A stretch of 23,397 bases of DNA from a virus: IMG/VR virus record IMGVR_UViG_3300012001_000033, positions 1-23,397 of that record, one strand, 5' to 3'. The notes below the pieces were generated by a model that was given only the letters and a program-made list of their open reading frames with translations, ran no database searches and was not told the DNA's origin. The position numbers and the translations under genes were made by a program. Below are positions 13,304 to 20,092 of the stretch, piece after piece. The number at the start of each line of letters is the position of its first letter. The stretch's first letter is position 1.

Positions 13304-13332
13304 ATTGTATACGGTACTTGACTTTAGGTCAA
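13304..13332 (-). promoter_or_regulatory. sigma70/sigA-type promoter with overlapping inverted repeat
   Basis: On the minus strand, TTGACC (13332-13327), a 17-base spacer and TACAAT (13309-13304) are read directly. The -35 sits in TTGAC-CTAAA-GTCAA (13332-13318), a perfect 5-bp inverted repeat, which could be an operator. It would drive the 12951 gene and the D5-like helicase with a leader of about 65 bases. Confidence 0.8.
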
Positions 13333-13616
13333 TCCGCTGTATAAGTATCTCCACCTTTAGCATACCAACCAAAGGAAGGAAGAACTTCTCTAATGTATCG
13401 AATACTGAGAAGTACGGTGTCCGGATTAGCGTGCGGGATCCGTTTATCCCTGTCCCAGAAGCCAGCCCAAGTACGGTGGATGCGGCTCTGTATTTCTTTG
13501 GTCTTACTTTCCTTCGTGTACGGACCAAAGATTTCTTGTGTCCTGCGACCACTCTTGAAGGTGATGATTACCCGCAGGCGGTAGAACTGATCTACGTCAT
13601 CAGACAAGCGTTTCAC
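13329..13616 (-). CDS. Hypothetical protein (95 aa)
   Basis: The product starts at GTG (13616) and reads MKRLSDDVDQFYRLRVIITF, then KSGRRTQEIFGPYTKESKTK and a basic middle part (SRIHRTWAGFWDRDKR). The 'F-K-S-G-R---GPY-----K' arrangement recalls small actinophage proteins that start with two beta strands, but I cannot name a function. AAGGAG lies nine bases upstream of the GTG. The start overlaps the end of the endonuclease VII-like gene by 17 bases. The end of this gene carries the next promoter's -35. Confidence 0.72.
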   Translation of the reverse strand: MKRLSDDVDQFYRLRVIITFKSGRRTQEIFGPYTKESKTKEIQSRIHRTWAGFWDRDKRIPHANPDTVLLSIRYIREVLPSFGWYAKGGDTYTAD

Positions 13617-14793
13617 TTCTCATTCTCCTTGTCTTTTTGTCATATTTTGTAAGATAGTCCCTAAGAAATCCAAGACGTTCTACTGAGTCACCTAATATAC
13701 CTATACCCGCGTTGCACTTACCACAAAGTAGTCCTCGCACACATGCCCCACAACTATGGGGACCGGGACAGCAACTATGGTCGTGGTCAATCTGCAACCA
13801 ACCCCTGTGGGTCTCCGAGTGGGTATCTTGACAGATAGCACATGCAAACTGTTGGGTGTTGAGTAAATCGTAATATATTTCCTTTGAAATATTATGATTA
13901 CGATAGACAATACATCGCTTACACCGTGTTTGTCCACCATAGAACTCTGTTTTTGGCAGGTCTAGATCACAATACCCACAATGGGTCCACAAGTTGTCAA
14001 CACTATACCCGAACTTTTTAGGATTTAGCGTAAATACACTCTTTGGTTTAGGCCTTGTAAGATACGAAATAGCTGTGTCTATATACCCTAAGTTATCCCT
14101 TAAACCACCTAGAGAGGTGTTGCAGCTACTGCACAGCAGTCCTCGTATACATTGACTACAGGCCTTCGGCCCACCACAACACGAATGATCATGGTCAATC
14201 ACCAGCCCTAGAGGGCAGTCATCCTCAGAGGCTCCGCAGGAACCGCACGAGTGCCCCCACTCTATACGGAAGGCCAGGAATTGTTCATATGTCATTCCAA
14301 ATCTAGTAGATAGATCGGTGCATTTATTACATATGCTTCGTAGTCCTGATCTCGTTGTCCTCCTATAAGTTTTCGAAAAATTTCGAAGCTCTAACCACCG
14401 ACTACAGCCAGAGCACTCTTGATGTGTCGAATCAAACTTGACGTATTTTTGAGGCTGAATACCACGAGCCACGTCCCGGTCCCGACGAGCGCAGAGTGCA
14501 CAGATGCCTTTTCCAGCGTATGGCTGCCTACCATCTGGCGCGGACGTACCTATCCTCATCTCTCTGTTGCAACGAGAGCAGTGCTGTTCTTTTGACCAGT
14601 CTACAAACACCCCCTTGAATTTGCCGGAAGCTATACTCCTTAGACGTTTGTAGCAAAATGCACAGTACCCATTCGCTTCGTAAGTTCGTCGTGGGTCATA
14701 GAGGAACTCCTGAGTGGACGGCCTAATCCTTCTCTTACATTCTTCACCACAATTCGAACAAAATACCGGCGAACTCCAATCAATGTTTGGCAC
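13600..14793 (-). CDS. Tandem endonuclease VII-like protein with multiple zinc ribbons (397 aa)
   Basis: Two copies of the endonuclease VII core are present. Copy 1 has HSCGSCG (about 181-187), VIDHDHSCC (198-206) and CIRGLLCSSCN (215-225). Copy 2 has FACAICQ (316-322), QIDHDHSCC (334-342) and CVRGLLCGKCN (351-361). In T4 Endo VII the DHDH and Cys residues form the active site and zinc site of a Holliday-junction and mismatch nuclease. Additional paired CxxC units lie at about 12/15-44/47, 72/75-98/101, 127/130-155/158 and 272/275-291/294. Normal Endo VII has one core and works as a homodimer, so this looks like a single-chain dimer with four zinc ribbons. It starts at GTG with an AAGGT site. 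Role: junction resolvase or homing endonuclease; the AT-rich gene favours the latter. Confidence 0.88.
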   Translation of the reverse strand: MPNIDWSSPVFCSNCGEECKRRIRPSTQEFLYDPRRTYEANGYCAFCYKRLRSIASGKFKGVFVDWSKEQHCSRCNREMRIGTSAPDGRQPYAGKGICALCARRDRDVARGIQPQKYVKFDSTHQECSGCSRWLELRNFSKTYRRTTRSGLRSICNKCTDLSTRFGMTYEQFLAFRIEWGHSCGSCGASEDDCPLGLVIDHDHSCCGGPKACSQCIRGLLCSSCNTSLGGLRDNLGYIDTAISYLTRPKPKSVFTLNPKKFGYSVDNLWTHCGYCDLDLPKTEFYGGQTRCKRCIVYRNHNISKEIYYDLLNTQQFACAICQDTHSETHRGWLQIDHDHSCCPGPHSCGACVRGLLCGKCNAGIGILGDSVERLGFLRDYLTKYDKKTRRMRSETLV

Positions 14794-15088
14794 TATCTAA
14801 CCTTAATTTCTGTTGGCTTCGTTTATTCCCTAGTACTCCTCCTGTGGACTGATTGTGAAATCCACACATGGGTCTTATGTTTCCACGTGTGTACCTACCC
14901 CCTTCGCATCCCGGAATGATGCGGTCCACGGTGATGGTCTCCTCGGTCAGTAGCTCGGTACAGTTCTCAAAGCTGCAGAGCGCCGTGGTGCCGTCGCCGA
15001 AGGTCTCAAGAAGAAACCTCCGGCGACGCCTCCGGTCTTCGGAACTGCCGCGTGCGTTCGTATTGGAAGTGCCACGGGTCACGGTCAT
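14780..15088 (-). CDS. HNH endonuclease-like protein (102 aa)
   Basis: A basic N-terminus (EDRRRRRRFLLETFG) is followed by ALCSFENC (Cys38, Cys43), ITVDRIIPGCEGG (52-64), TRGNIRPMCGFHNQ (66-79). This is the small HNH layout, with the usual Asp-His at the first core position read as Asp-Arg (VDRI), a known variation in phage HNH proteins; Asn69 and His77 complete the motif. It would bind a metal and cut or nick DNA, and could be a homing enzyme or a packaging-related HNH. The ATG at 15088 has a poor ribosome site but lies three bases after the preceding stop. It overlaps the EndoVII gene by 14 bases. Confidence 0.82.
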   Translation of the reverse strand: MTVTRGTSNTNARGSSEDRRRRRRFLLETFGDGTTALCSFENCTELLTEETITVDRIIPGCEGGRYTRGNIRPMCGFHNQSTGGVLGNKRSQQKLRLDSAKH

Positions 15089-15091
15089 GGG

Positions 15092-15268
15092 CTAGCTTTT
15101 TGTAATAAATGCAAGGACTATCTGCATCGCCTGCACGGGGTTGAACCCGGCACTTAGGGCACCAGTGTACATTTCAAAGATGTCCAGCATCCCAGTTTGC
15201 ATAATGGCGCTTCGTTCGGTGGGTGCTTTTCCGCTGAACAGTCCGTCAAATTCATCTTTAGCTAGCAT
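15092..15268 (-). CDS. Small hypothetical protein (58 aa) after the primase
   Basis: The product starts MLAKDEFDGLFSGKAPTERS and contains MLDIFEMYTGALSAGFNPVQ, with a hydrophobic C-terminus (AMQIVLAFITKS). The layout (MLxxDEFD, then a helix with F-E-x-Y-x-G---AGF---QA) resembles a small actinophage protein type found near replication genes. It overlaps the primase end by 11 bases and stops three bases before the HNH start, so it fits the operon precisely. The GAAGAGGAA element upstream of its ATG (about 13 bases) may be the ribosome site. Function unknown. Confidence 0.72.
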   Translation of the reverse strand: MLAKDEFDGLFSGKAPTERSAIMQTGMLDIFEMYTGALSAGFNPVQAMQIVLAFITKS

Positions 15269-16454
15269 AATAAGGTAGTTCCTCTTCGATTGATTGCGTG
15301 TTGTTTTGCTTACCGATGACCGCTGTGATCAAGGCATTGACGTCATCATTAAAGTGAAGCCTTAGGTATACCCTGTAACGGCTGAGAGCGAGGCCTGAGT
15401 CCTTAAGATCGAACAGCCCGGTCTCCGTGGATGTGGAGAGCAGACTCATGACTGGAGATCCTTCAAAGTCAACAACGGCTGACCGCTCACTCCGGCCCGG
15501 ACGTGCCCATTCGTTGGAGCCGTCCCGCAGTTCCTTCATCCATGTCCAACCCATAGGCTCCAATATGTCGTGCCAAGTCATGGTGTCATTAACTATGTCT
15601 TCTACATACGCGATGGCCCTCAAAAGCCGCCACCGACCGACCTTCTGGTCGGACAGCAGGCTCTTTGCCAATGCATCCCCGTCGATACGGCGCTGGGCAT
15701 CTTCACCGACCAGACGCTTACGGCGTTCGCCACGGCGGAGGTACGCGCCCTCGGAGACGTCCATGACCTGCTGAGTCCCGTAGGTGAGGCCGGTAAGCTC
15801 GATGATCTTCACCATACCCAGCTTGCGGGATGCGTCACTGGAGGACGAGGTCAGCTTGGGGAAGTGTACCGTTCCGGGCAGGCGCAGCATGCGGGTGCTG
15901 TCGATCAGCTTGTCAATGGTCCGGTTCTCACCGGCCATCTCATCAAGATAGCTCCACCAGCGTTCCACCAGATTCTCATCGAACTGTTCGGTCCAGTGAG
16001 CACGCCAGTAGGCGTGGACCCCTCCAGACCCAGATCCGCAGATCATGGTGGGCTGCAGGTCCAGCGAGTGCAGCCAGTCGAGAATATCCTTTTCGGTGTC
16101 GAAGGAGTCGGGCTTGATGTCGATGTCGGCCCAGAGTCCGGGGACGTAGGAGATGTTGTCCTTGGTCCCGCGTCGGTAGATACTTAGTTCCTCACGGACA
16201 GGGCAGATTCCGGCGTAAATGTTCCAAGAACTTCCGTCCGAGTCGAAGACAATTGCCTCTAGTGCATCATCATTAAGGTGCGAAAGAAATTCCTTGGCCA
16301 CGATTGTTTGTGTTATTGTATCGAAGTTACCGGTCGGAACGGAACGGCGACCCACAATGGTGATCAGGTCGTCGGGGCGGAACCAAGATTGTACGTACTG
16401 CTTGGCAAGGTCTGCGGAGATGGTAATCTCTCCGCGCTTATCAGCGAGTCTCAC
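15258..16454 (-). CDS. AEP-type (archaeo-eukaryotic) DNA primase (398 aa)
   Basis: The enzyme probably makes the primers for phage replication. The catalytic layout of archaeo-eukaryotic primases is visible: GLWADIDIKP (106-115, with Asp110 and Asp112 as metal ligands), SGGVHAYW (143-150, with His147 in the nucleotide-binding sxH position), and DSTRMLRLPGTVHFP (185-199), which contains a conserved basic/aromatic region seen in phage primases. The C-terminal half (about 200-398) is a separate helical domain of unknown role. It starts at GTG (16454), just downstream of the DinG-like helicase stop, and pairs functionally with the D5-like helicase at 11212. Confidence 0.87.
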   Translation of the reverse strand: MRLADKRGEITISADLAKQYVQSWFRPDDLITIVGRRSVPTGNFDTITQTIVAKEFLSHLNDDALEAIVFDSDGSSWNIYAGICPVREELSIYRRGTKDNISYVPGLWADIDIKPDSFDTEKDILDWLHSLDLQPTMICGSGSGGVHAYWRAHWTEQFDENLVERWWSYLDEMAGENRTIDKLIDSTRMLRLPGTVHFPKLTSSSSDASRKLGMVKIIELTGLTYGTQQVMDVSEGAYLRRGERRKRLVGEDAQRRIDGDALAKSLLSDQKVGRWRLLRAIAYVEDIVNDTMTWHDILEPMGWTWMKELRDGSNEWARPGRSERSAVVDFEGSPVMSLLSTSTETGLFDLKDSGLALSRYRVYLRLHFNDDVNALITAVIGKQNNTQSIEEELPYYAS

Positions 16455-16464
16455 GGTGCTTCTT

Positions 16465-18564
16465 TCAGTTTGCGTCGAGGAATTGGCCGACGGCGTTCAT
16501 GTTATAAGTAATCGGGGATCCAACGGCTGACATACCGATGGCAGCTGTTCTGCCCACATTCGTGCTTGAATCCACCACGCGGTAATCGAGCATGGCAAGA
16601 ATGCCACGGCAACCGCTGGACCGGATGAGACGGCCAAAGGCCTGCTCAAGATCGGTCAGAGCCAGTCGTGAGTACCAGTTGGGGAAGCCGCGCTTGCGCC
16701 AGTGTACGATCATCATCCTGCACTCCACCGAGTAACGCGGAAGCGGGAACTTGCACATCACCACCATAGACAGGGTCTCTCCGGGTGCATCAAATCCGGT
16801 GAAGAAGGATTTTGTAGCCAAGAGGACCGAGTGTATATCTTCTTTGAAGTCGTCGGCAAGTGTATCCTTATTGGAATCCTTTTCCTGCACCAGTACACGG
16901 TACGGGAATTCTCCGCTGTTGTACAGTGCGCGAAGCCTCATAGCCGCCTCATCCAGTTCGACACGGGATGTAAATAGTACAAGGGCTCGACCCTTGGATA
17001 CCTTGAGGAGCTCCACCAGTTCTTCGAAACTGTACTGGGCACCTTCCACCTTGTCACCACGGGCTGAGGTAATGTAGGCACGTTGGACGTCTGCCAGTGC
17101 GAAGGGGGTACCAACCTTCAGCTCCCGGCCCTCCGGGAAGCCAACGCTTTCACGGGCGTACCGGAGAGTTCCGTCCGTGAGGTCGGTCAGCGTTGCCGAA
17201 ACAAGGATATTGGTTCGGTTCTCTTTCCAGACGTTTTTGGCGCGTGTCGAGATGTCCAGCGGCACCAGACGCAGGGTCATCCCTTTTTCCCCGTTACGGC
17301 GCTCCCAGCCGTCCACGATGGCCCCGTACGCGCCATACTGGCTGACTACCCCGTCCTTGCTTTCAAGGGCCTTAGAGATGATCTCAGCGGTTTCCGAGAG
17401 ATCCTTGCTGGCTCGGATAGCCTTGTTGATCTTCCGGAGTCCGCTGCCCTTCTGGTCCGCTGCCAGTTCAGCGGCAGCTCCGAGATACTTCACGGCTTTC
17501 TCAAGTACCTCAACGACGATAGCGAGTCGCTTGGGGTTCTCCTCCTCGAATTCCCGCATCATCGTCAGCAGGAATGCGGGGTCGGATGATGAGTGGTTCT
17601 TCGGGCAGAGGGCGAAGGAGTTGTTCTTCCACTCCTCGTTGCCCTTTTCCGCCATGGCAGAGAAATATTTTCTCGTATTGTTCAAGACATCGGTGAACCC
17701 TTCCAGACCCTTGAACACGGTGTCGCCGATGGTGGAGTTGGAGACATGGTTCTTGGCGGCGTCAAGCCCCTCCAAAACGGAGCTAGACATCTCTGCAAGT
17801 TCCCAGTCACTGATCTTTTTTGTCCATTGATCGATCAGCACACCCTCCAGCCGGTGCCCTTCATCAACCACAAGGCAGTCGATCTGGCCCAGCATGCCGT
17901 CAGCGAAAACGCCGCCACCGGAGTTGAGCTTCATCTCCGTGTCTGTGGCCAGCAGCGCATGGTTGACGACCACAAGGTCCGCTGTCAGCGCCTTGGCACG
18001 GGCGGCAGTGGAGAAGCATTCGTCGGTCTTGCACTGGTTGTCGGCACAGAACTTGGAGGACCCGACGAGGGACGCCCACTCATCCTTGGTCAGCGTCTTC
18101 TTGAGGACGCGTTCCACGTCACTAAGTTCGCCGTCACCAAGATCGATCTGCCGGGTCTTCAGCCGCTGGTACATCATATCGGTCAGGGCATTGCCACGGG
18201 CGTTCAGCTTGGCTGAAGGCAGGCAGAGGTAGTTGGTCCGCCCCATGAGCTTACGGAAAGTGAATCCGGGGTACAGGGTGGAGAGGAATGGCAGGTCAGA
18301 GAGGGTTAATTGCCGCTGAAGTGTAAGCGTCTCAGTAGAAACCACTCCTCGGAAGGATTTGTTCTGGGCCTTGGCACGCAGTATGGCGTTTATAATGGGT
18401 AGCAGAGTTCCGAATGATTTTCCCGTGCCCGTGGCACATTCTCCAATCAGCGATCCTCCATTTTCGATAGCATATATAACCTCGTTCCCGAGCTGTCGCT
18501 GTCCATCACGGGACTCTCGTCCAAGGGCTAGAACTGGGGTAAAAATCTCATCCCACGTCACCAT
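16465..18564 (-). CDS. DinG/XPD-like superfamily 2 helicase with Fe-S cluster (699 aa)
   Basis: The motor core is visible: motif I GECATGTGKSFGT (41-53), VVNHALL (199-205), DEGH (234-237, the DEAH-box variant), SATL (456-459), TSR (532-534), FFTGFDAPG (587-595) and QAFGRLIR (641-648). Between motifs I and II are four cysteines at about 114, 173, 178 and 183 (NYLCL, FCADNQCKTDEC), the pattern of the 4Fe-4S domain of XPD/DinG. These 5'-3' helicases unwind forks, R-loops and G-quadruplexes; DinG-like proteins also occur with type IV CRISPR, but no cas genes are here. The length is normal. The start overlaps the GIY-YIG gene end by 17 bases. It is likely a replication/repair helicase of the phage. 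Confidence 0.93.
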   Translation of the reverse strand: MVTWDEIFTPVLALGRESRDGQRQLGNEVIYAIENGGSLIGECATGTGKSFGTLLPIINAILRAKAQNKSFRGVVSTETLTLQRQLTLSDLPFLSTLYPGFTFRKLMGRTNYLCLPSAKLNARGNALTDMMYQRLKTRQIDLGDGELSDVERVLKKTLTKDEWASLVGSSKFCADNQCKTDECFSTAARAKALTADLVVVNHALLATDTEMKLNSGGGVFADGMLGQIDCLVVDEGHRLEGVLIDQWTKKISDWELAEMSSSVLEGLDAAKNHVSNSTIGDTVFKGLEGFTDVLNNTRKYFSAMAEKGNEEWKNNSFALCPKNHSSSDPAFLLTMMREFEEENPKRLAIVVEVLEKAVKYLGAAAELAADQKGSGLRKINKAIRASKDLSETAEIISKALESKDGVVSQYGAYGAIVDGWERRNGEKGMTLRLVPLDISTRAKNVWKENRTNILVSATLTDLTDGTLRYARESVGFPEGRELKVGTPFALADVQRAYITSARGDKVEGAQYSFEELVELLKVSKGRALVLFTSRVELDEAAMRLRALYNSGEFPYRVLVQEKDSNKDTLADDFKEDIHSVLLATKSFFTGFDAPGETLSMVVMCKFPLPRYSVECRMMIVHWRKRGFPNWYSRLALTDLEQAFGRLIRSSGCRGILAMLDYRVVDSSTNVGRTAAIGMSAVGSPITYNMNAVGQFLDAN

Positions 18565-19387
18565 CTAAAGCTGTGTCCTTTTCTTTTAATACATCTTCAA
18601 GCGAATCACCCAAACACCACCGACAGCTAGGTTTCACAGTAATCATATGTAAACGCCTATGCTGACCGAAGCTCATTCGAAGCCGAGTTGCCTCTGGCTT
18701 GGGTCTCCCTTTGGTTTTTTCAGATATCTTTTTCTTTGCTTCTTCAGTGTGGTGTGTACCGAACATCGGATGCTTCTCAGCGACTCTACCATACGCAGGT
18801 GCCAATAAGCCACTCCTACCATACATAGGATTACCTATACCTGACAAGGAGGCTGACGCCTTAGCTCGCTTGGCTTCTAGAAGTGTCATAGCCTCATCTT
18901 CGCCATACTTATCCACCCAGAACTCATACACACTCTTATGGCCGTTTTGTTCGAAGTGTTTGACAACACCCATCGAAATAGATATCCTGTGGTCCTCCGT
19001 GAGAACCTTTCCGATGTTGATGGATCGGAGTAGCTCCTTCTGTTCCACAGACATGGGCAGCCCTTTGTTCCATGCCGGTACTCCGAGAACACCCTTACCC
19101 CCTTCGGAGATGTTTAGAAGGGTGTGGCCAAGATCCTTGAGCGCGCGGATCCAATATCTTTCAACATAGTTGAGGTATTCGAGGTCTTCCGGGCACTCTT
19201 CAAGAACACTCATCCTTATGTTCTCTCGCCCGTGCTTACGTATCCAGTGGTGTACAGGATACTGAGAGTTCTGCGAAAGTGCGTCAGATATGTGGGCACT
19301 CATACGGACGGCTGGGCTACGGGTCGTAAGGCCGACGTATCGAAAACCTTTAGCGCTCTTTAGTCCAAGAGCATAGATATAATACAC
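18548..19387 (-). CDS. GIY-YIG homing endonuclease with NUMOD3 repeats (279 aa)
   Basis: The N-terminal catalytic domain reads YIYALG (3-8), FRYVGL (15-20), a helix with Arg28 (VRMSAH), the metal-binding Glu76 in YVERYWI, and Asn92 in LLNISEGGKG. This is the GIY-YIG nuclease fold. NUMOD3-like DNA-contact motifs follow (WNKGLPMSVEQ; GNPMYG; HPMFG; TEEAKKKISEKTKG). The C-terminus has HRRLH, then CRWC (about residue 257), probably a zinc-binding unit. Start is GTG (19387), only two bases after the WhiB gene stop. The gene lies tightly between WhiB and the helicase, as a free-standing homing endonuclease would. Its target is unknown. Confidence 0.92.
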   Translation of the reverse strand: MYYIYALGLKSAKGFRYVGLTTRSPAVRMSAHISDALSQNSQYPVHHWIRKHGRENIRMSVLEECPEDLEYLNYVERYWIRALKDLGHTLLNISEGGKGVLGVPAWNKGLPMSVEQKELLRSINIGKVLTEDHRISISMGVVKHFEQNGHKSVYEFWVDKYGEDEAMTLLEAKRAKASASLSGIGNPMYGRSGLLAPAYGRVAEKHPMFGTHHTEEAKKKISEKTKGRPKPEATRLRMSFGQHRRLHMITVKPSCRWCLGDSLEDVLKEKDTALDGDVG

Positions 19388-19389
19388 TA

Positions 19390-19794
19390 CTAGAAATTAT
19401 TCCTCTTATTTATCAGCTTACGTGTTACCCACTGGAGCCCACAGACCGTGCATCTTACTTCAGTCTTAGTCCTCTTACGCTCTACGACTTCGAGTTGATC
19501 ACTAGTTCGTGGTCCGCAGTATAGACAGCGGATACGTCGCTTTGGATCAACTGCTGTCTCACCTTTATGATTTATCCCCTGCGCAATCCTAAGCTCACGT
19601 TCATCTACTGATCCGCGTACACCAAATCTTTCATGCATGTCGAGAGCGTCCTGCAGGCACTCAAGCCTCACAGGGCATTCAGCGCAGATGTCCTTGGCAA
19701 TTTTCTTGTCGTCATCCTTGTATGAATGAAAGAACTGCTCCAGACCGAGGCAGGCGGCGTCATCTGTCCAATGTTTCCCGGTATCAGATGACAA
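19390..19794 (-). CDS. WhiB-family regulator fused to a C-terminal zinc ribbon (134 aa)
   Basis: The N-terminal part is WhiB-like: WTDDAACLG with Cys15, then ICAECPVRLEC with Cys37, Cys40 and Cys46, which bind a 4Fe-4S cluster, then FGVRGSVDERELR, where GVRG replaces the usual G-V/I-W-G turn. WhiB proteins bind the host sigma factor sigA and act as redox-responsive transcription factors; this family is almost confined to actinobacteria and their phages. Residues 90-118 add CLYC and CTVC, a second four-Cys zinc-ribbon-like unit that normal WhiB proteins lack. I prefer TTG at 19794 (GAGGG site five bases upstream); ATG at 19806 and a longer frame to 19863 are alternatives. It is coupled to the upstream 82-aa gene. 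Confidence 0.9.
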   Translation of the reverse strand: MSSDTGKHWTDDAACLGLEQFFHSYKDDDKKIAKDICAECPVRLECLQDALDMHERFGVRGSVDERELRIAQGINHKGETAVDPKRRIRCLYCGPRTSDQLEVVERKRTKTEVRCTVCGLQWVTRKLINKRNNF

Positions 19795-20032
19795 TTTCGC
19801 CCTCATATACGATTTCATCATCTTCGGTGAAGTGGTCACTGGGCTTGATGTCCATGATACCAACGGAAGTGAATCCGCCCTTGGTGCCTAGGTATCTGGC
19901 GATCTCGATGCGCTGCTCTTCGGTTTCAACCGGTAGGTCCGTGTTGACCTGCGTCTTGGCGTAACCGAACTTCTTGTTTTTTACATCAGCATCATCATTT
20001 GTAAATGCATACTGTACCGTGTAATTAGGCAT
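19784..20032 (-). CDS. Hypothetical protein (82 aa)
   Basis: The product starts MPNYTVQYAFTNDDADVKNK and appears all-beta plus a short helix (ETEEQRIEIARYLGTKGGF), ending in EGEIVI. An AGAGGAACCAT ribosome site and a strong promoter precede it. It is the first gene of the block that contains WhiB and possibly reads on into the helicase and primase. The compact size and position would suit a protein partner of WhiB, but there is no direct evidence. No family is recognised. Confidence 0.78.
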   Translation of the reverse strand: MPNYTVQYAFTNDDADVKNKKFGYAKTQVNTDLPVETEEQRIEIARYLGTKGGFTSVGIMDIKPSDHFTEDDEIVYEGEIVI

Positions 20033-20063
20033 ATGGTTCCTCTAATAGGGGTTTACCATACTG

Positions 20064-20092
20064 ATTCTACAGTATCAAGTTTATTTTGTAAA
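20064..20092 (-). promoter_or_regulatory. sigma70/sigA-type promoter of the 82-aa gene/WhiB block
   Basis: On the minus strand, TTTACA (20092-20087), a 17-base spacer and TAGAAT (20069-20064) are read directly. It starts inside the end of the BCS1-like gene; the ATG at 20032 follows with a good ribosome site. Confidence 0.8.

Noticed and set aside
15570-18216. Plus-strand frames of 205-217 aa opposite the primase and DinG-like helicase
   Set aside because: They mirror codon structure of the true genes on the minus strand and show no motif, start signal or promoter.
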